Assembly (NCBI GenBank): GCA_030739735.1
Contig: JASLYQ010000011.1
Location: 381 to 64,380 of the forward strand
Direction: 5' to 3'
Source: Alphaproteobacteria bacterium
GTDB lineage: Bacteria; Pseudomonadota; Alphaproteobacteria; UBA7887
Length of the DNA stretch: 64,000 nt
Positions 43,393-51,941 of this stretch are shown here, piece by piece. Positions within the stretch are counted from its first letter, which is position 1, and every line of letters starts with the position of its first letter. The translations under genes and the position numbers were made by a program. The notes beneath the pieces are model-generated. The model saw only the letters and a program-made list of their open reading frames with translations. It had not been told where the DNA came from and searched no databases.

Positions 43393-45128
43393 GGCGTGCT
43401 TGCCGTCTGTTTGGGCTTCAGAAAGGCGAGGTCGCACCCCTTATCGGCCTGCTCTACCTCGGCAAGATATAGCTTTAGCCAACCGCGCTCGGCGCCAGGA
43501 TGCGCCGATGGCGGAACCCAGACTTCACGCCGGTCCGCTAACGTAGCATCGTCGACTAACAATTCCAGGCTACGGGCATCAACATCAAGCCTGATGCGGT
43601 CGCCGGTCTCGACCAACGCCAGCGGCCCGCCGATCGCGGCTTCCGGTGTCGCGTGCAGGACGATAGCGCCGAAGGCCGTCCCGCTCATGCGCGCGTCCGA
43701 TACGCGCAGCATGTCCTTGATGCCGGCTTGCGCCAGCTTGCGCGGGATCGGAATGTAGCCGGACTCGGGCATACCCGGTGCGCCCTTGGGCCCAGCATTG
43801 CGCAATACTAGTACATCGTCGGCAGCAACATCGAGATCGGGAGAATCGATGCGGTTTGCCATGTCCTCCAGGCCATCGAATACCACCGCCCTACCCTCGT
43901 GACACATCAGCTCGGGTGTTGCCGCCGATTGCTTGATGATGGCACCATCAGGTGCAAGATTGCCGCGCAAGACGGCGATGCCACCCTCCGCGGACAAGGG
44001 GTCCGAGAACGGCCGCACTACGGCTTGCTCCCACGGCGAAGGCCCAGCTTTCAGCTCTTCACCCAAGGTGCGGCCGGTGACCGTGAGACAATCCAGGTCG
44101 AGCAAAGGACTTAACTCGCGTAGGACCGGTGCTAATCCGCCCGCCTTGAACAGGTCTTCCATATAGTGAGCGCCAGACGGCTTGAGGTCGACCAGCACCG
44201 GTGTCTCGCGACTTATGCGGTCAAAGGCTTCAAGGTCGACAGTAATGCCGCAGCGCCCGGCGATAGCGGCCATATGCACAAGCCCGTTGGTCGAGCCCCC
44301 GACCGCCAGAAGCAAGCGCAACGCGTTGGCGAAGGCGGCGGGTGTCATGATCCGGTCGGGTGTCAGACTTTCGGCAGCCATGACAACCGCGCGCGCACCC
44401 GTGGCTTCGGCAATTCGCCTACGCTCGGCATGCACAGCTGGCACCGTGGCGCTGCCCGGCAACATCATGCCGAGGGTCTCGGTCATCAGTGCCATGGTAC
44501 TGGCAGTGCCCATGACCATGCAGGTCCCGCCAGTGGTCGAGAGTTCGTTACTCACTTCCTTAATCTGCGCGTCGTCGAGTTCCCCGGCGCGGTAGCGTGC
44601 CCATTGGCGTCTGCAGTCGGTGCAGGCGCCGAGGCGCTCGCCACGCCATGAACCGGTGAGCATCGGCCCCGTGACAAGCTGTATAGCTGGTATGCCTGCG
44701 CTCGCCGCGGCCATCAGCTGTGCCGGCACGGTCTTGTCACAACCGCCGATCAGAACCACTGCATCCATCGGCTGGGCACGGACCATCTCTTCAGTATCGA
44801 TGGCCATGAGGTTGCGGAACAGCATGCTGGTCGGCGTTAGATAGGGCTCGCCGAGCGATATGGTGGGAAAGGTCACCGGCAAGCCGCCCGCCAGCATCAC
44901 GCCGCGGCTCACGGCATCGACAAGCTGCGGCACGGTTTGGTGGCAATTGTTGAACCCAGAGCCGGTGTCTGCAATGCCGATGATGGGGCGATCTAGATCC
45001 GAATCGGAATAGCCCATTGCCTTAGCGAAGCTTTTGCGCAGAAAGAAGGAAAAGTCCGTGTCCCCGTATTGGGTAAGTCCGCTGCGCATGCCGCTGGCGG
45101 GTTTCTTGCCGTCGTCCATTGCCGCCAC
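43389..45128 (-). CDS. IlvD/Edd-family dehydratase
   Basis: A 579-residue dehydratase. Three conserved cysteines (Cys62 in FNNCHQT, Cys130 in IGGCDKT, Cys203 in GTCMVMGTAS) fit a [2Fe-2S] centre as in L-arabinonate dehydratase, and ACTDCRRQWARYRAG is typical of sugar-acid members. It would turn an aldonate-type acid into a 2-keto-3-deoxy acid. Other members act on dihydroxyisovalerate or 6-deoxy-6-sulfogluconate. It is the first gene of the six-gene minus-strand operon. Confidence 0.9.
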   Translation of the reverse strand: MAAMDDGKKPASGMRSGLTQYGDTDFSFFLRKSFAKAMGYSDSDLDRPIIGIADTGSGFNNCHQTVPQLVDAVSRGVMLAGGLPVTFPTISLGEPYLTPTSMLFRNLMAIDTEEMVRAQPMDAVVLIGGCDKTVPAQLMAAASAGIPAIQLVTGPMLTGSWRGERLGACTDCRRQWARYRAGELDDAQIKEVSNELSTTGGTCMVMGTASTMALMTETLGMMLPGSATVPAVHAERRRIAEATGARAVVMAAESLTPDRIMTPAAFANALRLLLAVGGSTNGLVHMAAIAGRCGITVDLEAFDRISRETPVLVDLKPSGAHYMEDLFKAGGLAPVLRELSPLLDLDCLTVTGRTLGEELKAGPSPWEQAVVRPFSDPLSAEGGIAVLRGNLAPDGAIIKQSAATPELMCHEGRAVVFDGLEDMANRIDSPDLDVAADDVLVLRNAGPKGAPGMPESGYIPIPRKLAQAGIKDMLRVSDARMSGTAFGAIVLHATPEAAIGGPLALVETGDRIRLDVDARSLELLVDDATLADRREVWVPPSAHPGAERGWLKLYLAEVEQADKGCDLAFLKPKQTASTP

Positions 45129-45209
45129 CTTTCATGAAGCCGAGGCACAGAGTATCAGGCCTACACCAAACCTGAGAAGGTGCTAACATTCACCCCTTCG
45201 GAAGGAGGT

Positions 45210-45550
45210 TTGAGCGTAAAATATACAGAGCTTTACTGTTATCTGTGCCGGCATTCCGTGCCCATGACCGAGATCCGGTGCCGTCTCGACGAGGCCACGA
45301 CGGAGCGACCTCAGCCTCTTCGACTTTGCCTCTATCAATACCGGTAAATCACCCTACGCCGACTATTACGAGCAAACGCTGATCTCGCATGGGCCCAGCG
45401 GCTTGGTGGTGGTGAACAATGTGCTTTGGGGCGCCTTACTAACTATCCTGGAGAAGACCAGCCAAAACACCGTGATGTTGCAGGACTTGAATGCCATGGT
45501 GCCTGCTGCCCATGGGCGACGCTCTAACGCTGGCGGTCATGCGGCGCTGA
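45210..45550 (+). pseudogene. O-methyltransferase relic, SAM core deleted
   Basis: A strong AAGGAGG (45202-45208) precedes a TTG and a frame reading TELYCYLCRHSVPMTEIRCR, the usual start of class I caffeoyl-CoA-type O-methyltransferases. It then breaks. From about 45311 another frame gives LFDFASINTGKSPYADYYEQ, LVVVNNVLWG and TVMLQDLNAMVPA, and a third frame gives LLPMGDALTLAVMRR and a stop (45548-45550), all from the family's C-terminal half. The central SAM-binding region of roughly 100 residues is missing and two frameshifts are needed. Its tail overlaps the convergent DUF1289 gene. Confidence 0.78.
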
Positions 45551-45707
45551 CATAGCGCTTTTTCAACTCGGCCTGGACCGCGCGCTTCTCGTCGTCGGTG
45601 TAGAGCCGCCACTCGGCCACCTCCGTCAGCGTACGCTTACAGCCTCGGCAATAACCGCTGCGGGAATCAATAATGCAGACCCCGACGCAGGGGGAAACCA
45701 TGCTCAT
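45537..45707 (-). CDS. DUF1289-family small cysteine protein
   Basis: A 56-residue protein with the DUF1289 pattern SPCVGVCIIDSRSGYCRGCK followed by RTLTEVAEWRLYTDDEKRAV. Four cysteines in the first 25 residues suggest a metal-binding knuckle. ATG 45707 lies four bases after the SDR stop, so the two genes are likely cotranscribed. Its function is unknown. Confidence 0.82.
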   Translation of the reverse strand: MSMVSPCVGVCIIDSRSGYCRGCKRTLTEVAEWRLYTDDEKRAVQAELKKRYVSAA

Positions 45708-45711
45708 ATGG

Positions 45712-46473
45712 TTAGATGCAGCGCCCGCCGTCGATTTCGAGCATGGCGCCGGTGACCAACGAGCTTTCGTCCTCGGCGAAGAACAGCGCCGCGTTGGCGA
45801 TATCCACCGGCGTGCTCAGGCGCCCAAGTGGCACCGTGTTCTTGAAGGTGGTGCGGCCATCGACGGGGTCGGCATCGCCTAGAAAGACCTCCAGCATTGG
45901 CGTCTCTCCGGCCACCGGACAGATTCCGTTGACGCGGATTCCCTGGTCGGCGACCTCGAGCGCCAAGGCCTTGCACATGGGCACGAGGGCACCCTTCGTC
46001 GAATTGTAGACCGCCAGATTAGGCCGCGGCCGAATGGCCGCGGTGGAGACGGTGACAATAATGGAGCCACCCTTCCCCTCCATGGCGTGCACCGAGTGCT
46101 TAAGGCCCAGAAAAACGCTGCGCACGTTAATGTGAAAAATGTGATCGAAAAACTCATCCTCGGTCTCTGCCAGAGGACACGGGTTCATGCCTATGGCGGC
46201 GTTAAGGACAGAGATGTCGAGATTGCCGTAAGCGTCACGCGTGGCGTCAAACATAGCTCGCGAGGCAGCACTGTTGGCAACATCGGCCGCAACAAAAGTG
46301 GCAATGCCGTTTGCCGTCACGATCTCATCTGTGACACGCTGACCGTTCTCCGCATCGATATCAGCGACGACGGTCTTGGCGCCCTCGGCCGCGAAACACT
46401 TGGCAATTCCCTCGCCGAAGCCCGAGCCCGCGCCCGTGACCAAGGCAACCTTATCCTGCAACCGTCCGGCCAT
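45712..46473 (-). CDS. Short-chain dehydrogenase/reductase
   Basis: A 253-residue classical SDR. The NAD(P) motif TGAGSGFG is at residues 13-20, NAAIG marks the core, and the catalytic Ser143, Tyr156 and Lys160 are in VSTAAIRPRPNLAVYNSTK. Asp38 and Asp40 after the second strand (VVADID) favour NAD over NADP. ATG 46473 is chosen over 46530. The enzyme oxidises an unknown alcohol; the divergent fatty-acid-like genes and the dehydratase operon are both possible contexts. Confidence 0.87.
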   Translation of the reverse strand: MAGRLQDKVALVTGAGSGFGEGIAKCFAAEGAKTVVADIDAENGQRVTDEIVTANGIATFVAADVANSAASRAMFDATRDAYGNLDISVLNAAIGMNPCPLAETEDEFFDHIFHINVRSVFLGLKHSVHAMEGKGGSIIVTVSTAAIRPRPNLAVYNSTKGALVPMCKALALEVADQGIRVNGICPVAGETPMLEVFLGDADPVDGRTTFKNTVPLGRLSTPVDIANAALFFAEDESSLVTGAMLEIDGGRCI

Positions 46474-46562
46474 GCTATCCCCCCAGTGAAGTGGCGCGGG
46501 CACCCTCGCCGAAGCCGAGGAAAATTGCAATCCTGTCTAAGGCGCCGTACACCGGCCCGGCG

Positions 46563-47621
46563 ATGAGGCAGAATTTTCGAAGTACGGACGACATCACACC
46601 ACTGCCCTGGAAGCAGCTGGAAGCCTATTTGGCTGATGCGGGCCATGAGCTAGATCTGCGCCTGCCACCACGCCAGTTCGCTGGCGGCATGGGCAATCTC
46701 AACTATCTCATCCAATTCGACAGCAAGCCCTGTGTGCTACGCCGCCCACCGCTCGGGCCCATCCCCCCCGGCGCCAACGACATGGCGCGCGAGCACCGCG
46801 TGCTTAGCTCTCTTTGGCGTTCCTTTTCGCTGGCCCCACAAAGCCTGCTCTATTGTGAGGACGAGTCCGTGCTCGGTGCCCACTTCCTGATCATGGAATA
46901 CCGCAACGGCACTGCTATTCAGGGCGGCACTTGGCCGCCAGATATGAGCAACGCCGACCGCCACGCTGTATGCGCCCTGCTGGTGAATAGCCTCGCCGAG
47001 TTACATGCTGTCAATCCGGCTGCCGTCGATCTCGGCAACTTTGGCAAGCCGGATGGCTTTCTCGACCGTGCCATCCGGGGCTGGGACAAGCGCCTCAAGG
47101 TGGCCAGCGATAGCGAGCCGCCTGCCCCGTCGCGTGAGGTTTCGGATTGGCTTGCCACGAACGTGCCGAGCACGGACAACGCCACCTTGCTGCACAACGA
47201 CTTCAAGCTCGACAACCTGCTGCTAGACCCCTCGGATCGCACAAAAGCCGTGGCCATGATCGACTGGGACCAGGCGACGCGCGGCGATCCGCTTTTCGAC
47301 CTAGCCACCCTGCTCAGCTACTGGGTCGAGCCGGGCGACCCGGACTGCATGACCATCATCGACCAGATGCCGACTGGGGCGGTGGGTTCCATGACCCGAG
47401 GTGAGGGGCGCGACCTTTATGCTAGCATCAGTGGCCGCGACCTGTCCAAGTTCCGCTTTTACCGCGTATTGGCCATGTTCAAGCTGGCGGTGGTATTCGT
47501 GCAGCTACATGCGCAATATCGCCGCGGCACGGTCGACAATCCGCGCTATGCACCCTTTGCTGACGCGGGTTGGGGAATCATGGAAATGGCCCACCAGGTG
47601 GCGCGCGGCCACGCCGAGTGA
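46563..47621 (+). CDS. APH-like phosphotransferase (ACAD10 type)
   Basis: A 352-residue aminoglycoside phosphotransferase-fold protein with the catalytic loop LLHNDFKLDNLLLD and the metal-binding VAMIDWDQATRGDPLFDLA. This branch is usually encoded next to acyl-CoA dehydrogenases and in animals is fused to them as ACAD10/11, where it phosphorylates 4-hydroxyacyl-CoA. Here an acyl-CoA dehydrogenase follows 10 bases downstream, which supports that role. The frame opens at 46491; ATG 46563 avoids overlap with the divergent SDR start region. Confidence 0.83.
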   Translation: MRQNFRSTDDITPLPWKQLEAYLADAGHELDLRLPPRQFAGGMGNLNYLIQFDSKPCVLRRPPLGPIPPGANDMAREHRVLSSLWRSFSLAPQSLLYCEDESVLGAHFLIMEYRNGTAIQGGTWPPDMSNADRHAVCALLVNSLAELHAVNPAAVDLGNFGKPDGFLDRAIRGWDKRLKVASDSEPPAPSREVSDWLATNVPSTDNATLLHNDFKLDNLLLDPSDRTKAVAMIDWDQATRGDPLFDLATLLSYWVEPGDPDCMTIIDQMPTGAVGSMTRGEGRDLYASISGRDLSKFRFYRVLAMFKLAVVFVQLHAQYRRGTVDNPRYAPFADAGWGIMEMAHQVARGHAE

Positions 47622-47631
47622 TGAGGTATCG

Positions 47632-48825
47632 ATGATTGACTTTTCCCTGAGCCCAGAGCTCGAAGATCTAAAGGCGCGCACGGAAGCCTTTATCCGTGAC
47701 GTGGTGATTCCGTACGAGGGAGACCCGCGAGAAGCTGCGCACGGCCCGGAAGACCCCTTACGCAGAGAACTCATCAAGAAGGCGCGCGAAGCCAGCCTGC
47801 TCAGTCCCCATGTCGGAAAGGACTACGGCGGCCTCGGACTCAACATGCGCGAGATGGCAGTGGTATTCGAAGCGGCCGGGTATTCTCTCCTAGGGCCGCA
47901 GGCACTCAATTGTTCGGCGCCAGACGAAGGCAACATGCATCTGCTAGAGGAGGTCGCAACCGAGACACAGAAGGAGCAATGGCTGCGTCCACTTGCGTCT
48001 GGTGAGATCCGCTCCTGCTTCTCGATGACCGAGCCACAAGGCGGGGCAGGCTCCGATCCCAACATGCTGGCAACCACCGCGCGCCAGGACGGAAATCATT
48101 GGGTGATTGATGGCCATAAATGGTTCATCACTGGCTTTGATGGTGCCAAGCTCAACATCATCATGGCGCGCACCGCGGATGCTATCGAGCGCGGCAAAGG
48201 TGCGACCATGTTCCTGATCGAAAACGATGATCCGGCGATCGAGCGTGTGCGCGTGCAGGACACCATGGAAACGAGCTTCGCGGGCGGACATTGTGAGATT
48301 CGCTTTCACGGCCTCAAAGTGACACCCGACCAAGTGCTTGGCGAGATTGGCGAAGGCTACCGCTATGCCCAAGTGCGGCTTGCCCCTGCCCGCCTTACCC
48401 ACTGCATGCGTTGGCTCGGTGCCGCACAGCGTGCGCACGACATCGCTAGCCGCTATGCGGTGAAGCGCCAGGCGTTCGGCAAACCACTGGCCGAGCACGA
48501 AGGGGTCGGCTTCAAGCTCGCAGACAATGAGATGGACATGCATATTACCCGTCTCGCCACCTGGCGGGCTTGCTGGGTGATGGACAATGACGGCGAGGCA
48601 CGCTCCGAATCCTCTATGGCCAAAGTTATTAGCTCAGAGGCCCTGTTCCGCGTTGTCGACCGCTGCATGCAGATTCTTGGTGGCATGGGAGTCACTGATG
48701 ACACGCTGGTCGAGCGACTGTGGCGCGAGATCCGCCCCTTCCGCATTTATGATGGTCCTTCGGAAGTGCACCGCTGGGCCATAGCCAAACGGATCGCCAG
48801 CCGCACCCGAAAAGCCATGGCATGA
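47632..48825 (+). CDS. Acyl-CoA dehydrogenase
   Basis: A 397-residue flavoprotein that introduces a 2,3 double bond into an acyl-CoA. Typical FAD and substrate motifs are present: CFSMTEPQGGAGSDP, ITGFDGAKLNIIMA and, near the C terminus, QILGGMGVTDDTLVERLWR. The start ATG 47632 follows a GAGG in the 3' end of the kinase gene. With the kinase it forms an ACAD10/11-like pair that may handle hydroxy-acids. Confidence 0.92.
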   Translation: MIDFSLSPELEDLKARTEAFIRDVVIPYEGDPREAAHGPEDPLRRELIKKAREASLLSPHVGKDYGGLGLNMREMAVVFEAAGYSLLGPQALNCSAPDEGNMHLLEEVATETQKEQWLRPLASGEIRSCFSMTEPQGGAGSDPNMLATTARQDGNHWVIDGHKWFITGFDGAKLNIIMARTADAIERGKGATMFLIENDDPAIERVRVQDTMETSFAGGHCEIRFHGLKVTPDQVLGEIGEGYRYAQVRLAPARLTHCMRWLGAAQRAHDIASRYAVKRQAFGKPLAEHEGVGFKLADNEMDMHITRLATWRACWVMDNDGEARSESSMAKVISSEALFRVVDRCMQILGGMGVTDDTLVERLWREIRPFRIYDGPSEVHRWAIAKRIASRTRKAMA

Positions 48826-49763
48826 TAGACCTTTCCGATATCGAGGCTGCGCAGCAACGCATCGAGGGCAAGGTACGGCGCACTCCCATCATGCAAGCTG
48901 GGCCTATGCGTGAGCCCGCCGTCGCTGATGCCGAGCTCTGGTTGAAGCTCGAATGCCAGCAGATTTCCGGCTCCTTCAAGGCGCGCGGCGCCACCAACAT
49001 GGTCACTTGCCTCGACGAGGCGAAGTTTGCGAAGGGCCTAGTCACGGCATCAGGGGGCAACCACGGCAGCGGCGTCGCCTACGCCGGCTGGCGGGCCGGC
49101 GCGCCCGTGCGTGTTTTTCTCCCGGAGGGCACACCACAAGCCAAGTACGATCTGCTCGCCGCCTGGGACGCCGAGGTCGTGACGCATGGCAAGGTCTGGG
49201 ACGACGCCAACGCCGCCGCACTCGCCGCCGCAGAAGCAGACGGGCTCACCTATGTGCATCCCTTTGCCGACGATCTCGTCGTGGCCGGACAAGGTACCCT
49301 CGGCTTGGAGATCTTCGGACAGCTGCCTCATCTCGACGTACTGGTGGTAGCCATCGGCGGCGGCGGCCTCATCGCCGGCGTTGCGGTAGCGGTCAAGGCG
49401 CTGAGCCCGGAGACGCGCATCATCGGCGTGGAGCCGACAGGCGCACCAACCTTGCAAGCGTGCGTCAAGGCTGGTGGGCTCGTCTCCATCGACAAGATCT
49501 CAACGCAAGTCGGTGTGCTGGCAGCCTTAACCACGGACCAAACTGTGCTTGATATCGTTACAGATTGCGTCGAGGACATCGTGTTGGTGAGCGACGACGA
49601 CATGCTGGCTGCCTCGCGCTGGCTGTGGCGCGAGTTCGGAGTCGCAGCCGAGCTCGGCGGCGCCGCCGCAACAGCCGCGCTCCTCAACGGCAAGATCAGC
49701 AACATCGTCGGCAAGCATGTCTGCAGCCTAATCTGCGGTTCCGGCCGCGACGGTATCGAATAA
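48822..49763 (+). CDS. Threonine/serine dehydratase-like PLP enzyme
   Basis: A 313-residue fold-type II PLP enzyme. The cofactor lysine is in ISGSFKARGATNMV (about residue 53), with SGGNHGSGVAYAG and the glycine-rich phosphate site VAIGGGGLIAGVA. It lacks the C-terminal ACT-like regulatory domain of biosynthetic IlvA, so it is a catabolic dehydratase, racemase or ammonia-lyase. It overlaps the dehydrogenase stop by four bases. Confidence 0.87.
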   Translation: MIDLSDIEAAQQRIEGKVRRTPIMQAGPMREPAVADAELWLKLECQQISGSFKARGATNMVTCLDEAKFAKGLVTASGGNHGSGVAYAGWRAGAPVRVFLPEGTPQAKYDLLAAWDAEVVTHGKVWDDANAAALAAAEADGLTYVHPFADDLVVAGQGTLGLEIFGQLPHLDVLVVAIGGGGLIAGVAVAVKALSPETRIIGVEPTGAPTLQACVKAGGLVSIDKISTQVGVLAALTTDQTVLDIVTDCVEDIVLVSDDDMLAASRWLWREFGVAAELGGAAATAALLNGKISNIVGKHVCSLICGSGRDGIE

Positions 49764-49773
49764 AGGGGGATTC

Positions 49774-50844
49774 GTGAGCGTACAACATGATAAACTAGCC
49801 GCGCTGACCGCGGCAATATTTCGCCACGCAGGAAGCTCTGACGACGAGGCTAACATCATCGCGCGCCACCTCATCGAAGCGAATCTAGTTGGCCATGACA
49901 GCCACGGCGTTATCCGCGCACCCGCCTACATACAGTGGGTACAGGAAGGTAAATTGGTACCCAACCAGACAATCACAGCCGTTTTTGAGAACGACTCCAT
50001 GGCGATCGTCGACGGTAATTTCGGCTTTGGCCAGAGCATCGGCGAGCAGTCGGTGGACCTTGGCATAGAGAAATGCCGTAAGTCGGGGCTGGCGCTGGTG
50101 GGTCTGCGCAATGCGGGTCATGTTGGGCGCGTCGGCGATTGGGCCATCCGCGCCGCGGCGCAGGGTCTAGTGTCTATACATTTCGTCAATACCTCCGGGG
50201 GCGGTATACTGGTGGCGCCGTTCGGCGGCATCGAACGCCGGCTATCGGCCAACCCCATCGCCGCCGGCATTCCTGTTGCAGGTGGTGAGCCGATTATCGC
50301 CGACCTCTCAACTTGCGTCATTGCGGAGGGCAAGATCCGTGTTGCGCGCAACAAGGGCGTGCCCGTACCGGATAACGCCATTCTCGACGGCAACGGCGAG
50401 CCAACCACAGACCCGGAAGCCTTTTATGCCGATCCCCCCGGTGCCATTCTCACTATCGGTGCGCACAAGGGCTATGTGCTTTCCATACTCTGCGAAGTGA
50501 TGGCAGGTGCAATTACAGGCAGTGGCTGCTCGAATCCTGACAATCCGACCGCCAAGAAGATTGTCAACGGCATGTGCTCTATCTACATTGACCCAAATAC
50601 GATAGCGAACGACAATTTTGCTGACGAAGTGAAAGGTTTAACCGATTGGGTAAAGAGCTCACCTAAGACTGAGGAAGGCGGTGAAATTCTCATGCCTGGA
50701 GATCCCGAGCTACGCACCAAGGCCGAGCGTATAGCGGGCGGCATCCCACTCGATGATAATACCTGGGCGCAACTTTCCGAGACCGCCGCCAAGGTCGGCA
50801 TCAACAATGCCGAAATCGCCCGCCTCGCCGGGCGAAACGTGTAA
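49774..50844 (+). CDS. LDH2/malate-type dehydrogenase, copy 1
   Basis: A 356-residue NAD(P)-dependent oxidoreductase of the LDH2/MDHG family, which includes malate, ureidoglycolate and (R)-sulfolactate dehydrogenases. His44 and Arg48 are in GHDSHGVIRAP and the catalytic histidine in RNAGHVGRVGDWA near residue 116. It starts at GTG 49774 after AAAGGGGG. It is a paralogue of the next gene, which lies 14 bases downstream. Confidence 0.88.
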   Translation: MSVQHDKLAALTAAIFRHAGSSDDEANIIARHLIEANLVGHDSHGVIRAPAYIQWVQEGKLVPNQTITAVFENDSMAIVDGNFGFGQSIGEQSVDLGIEKCRKSGLALVGLRNAGHVGRVGDWAIRAAAQGLVSIHFVNTSGGGILVAPFGGIERRLSANPIAAGIPVAGGEPIIADLSTCVIAEGKIRVARNKGVPVPDNAILDGNGEPTTDPEAFYADPPGAILTIGAHKGYVLSILCEVMAGAITGSGCSNPDNPTAKKIVNGMCSIYIDPNTIANDNFADEVKGLTDWVKSSPKTEEGGEILMPGDPELRTKAERIAGGIPLDDNTWAQLSETAAKVGINNAEIARLAGRNV

Positions 50845-50858
50845 AGGGTTCCTGGACC

Positions 50859-51941
50859 ATGGATATCACTGCCGATCAGCTGCGCGGTTTTACCGCAGAC
50901 ATCTTCACCGCCGCCGGTTGCAACCGTGAGGAAGGCGAGCGCATCGCCGATTATCTCGTCGGTGCCAATCTTGCTGGCCATCCGAGCCACGGCGTGATCC
51001 GCGTGCCGCGCTACGTCGGCGCAATACGAGCTGGCAAGGTGAATCCCGGACAGAAGATCACCGTGGTCAACGATACTGACGCCATCGCCATCGTCGACGG
51101 CCATTTCGGTTTTGGACAGACCATCGGCGAACAAGCCGTGGATTTGGGCATCGAGAAGGCCAGAAAGCATGGTGTGTCAGTTGTCGGCATCACCAATGTC
51201 AGCCATCTCGGACGCATAGGTGATTGGCCCATCCGCGCGGCGAATGCAGGCATGGTCTCGATCCATTTCGTCAACACCTCCGGCATCGGCCTACTGGTGG
51301 CGCCCTTCGGTGCAGCCGAGCGGCGCATGTCCACCAATCCCTTTGCCGTCGGCGTGCCGGTACAAGGCGAAGAGCCGGTGATCCTCGACTTCGCTACCTC
51401 GATCGTCGCCGAGGGCAAGGTCATGGTCTCTGTCGACGGCGGCAAACCGCTCCCGAAAGACGCCCTGGTCGACGAGGAAGGCAATCTAACTACCGACCAG
51501 TCGGTGATCTACGGGCCGATCACCGAGGAGCGCCCCTTGAACAGCCGCGGTGGCACCGGCGCCATCCGTGCCATGGGTGAGCATAAAGGCTCCGGACTGT
51601 CCATCATGTGCGAGTTGCTGGCCGGTGCACTATCCACCAGCGGCGCCGCCAGGCCTGGTATCGAGCAACTCTCGAACGGCATGCTATCCATTTACATGGA
51701 CGTGGCGACTTTTGATGCGGGGGGTGGTTTTGCCGAAGAGGTCAAGCGCTATCTCGACTTCGCCCGCAGCGCCAAGCCTATCAATTCCGGCGCGCCGTTA
51801 ATGATGCCAGGCGATCCGGAGCGCAGAAAACGCCGCGCCTACGAGGCCAACGGTATTCCGCTCGAGGACACAACCTGGCGCTCGCTGCTAGAGACCGCAG
51901 ACCTCGTTGGCATCAATCGCCCTGCCCTAGATGCTGGATAG
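50859..51941 (+). CDS. LDH2/malate-type dehydrogenase, copy 2
   Basis: A 360-residue member of the same family with equivalent residues (His44 and Arg48 in GHPSHGVIRVP; histidine in TNVSHLGRIGDWP). The two copies are clearly related along their whole length but differ at most positions, so the duplication is old and the substrates may differ. Its end overlaps the start of the TauE/SafE exporter by 11 bases. Confidence 0.88.
   Translation: MDITADQLRGFTADIFTAAGCNREEGERIADYLVGANLAGHPSHGVIRVPRYVGAIRAGKVNPGQKITVVNDTDAIAIVDGHFGFGQTIGEQAVDLGIEKARKHGVSVVGITNVSHLGRIGDWPIRAANAGMVSIHFVNTSGIGLLVAPFGAAERRMSTNPFAVGVPVQGEEPVILDFATSIVAEGKVMVSVDGGKPLPKDALVDEEGNLTTDQSVIYGPITEERPLNSRGGTGAIRAMGEHKGSGLSIMCELLAGALSTSGAARPGIEQLSNGMLSIYMDVATFDAGGGFAEEVKRYLDFARSAKPINSGAPLMMPGDPERRKRRAYEANGIPLEDTTWRSLLETADLVGINRPALDAG

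Noticed and set aside
45311-45707. Toxin-antitoxin-like overlap of the relic and the small DUF1289 gene
   Set aside because: The small gene fits DUF1289 and is coupled to the SDR, and the opposite-strand frame is an O-methyltransferase relic, so the convergent overlap is incidental.
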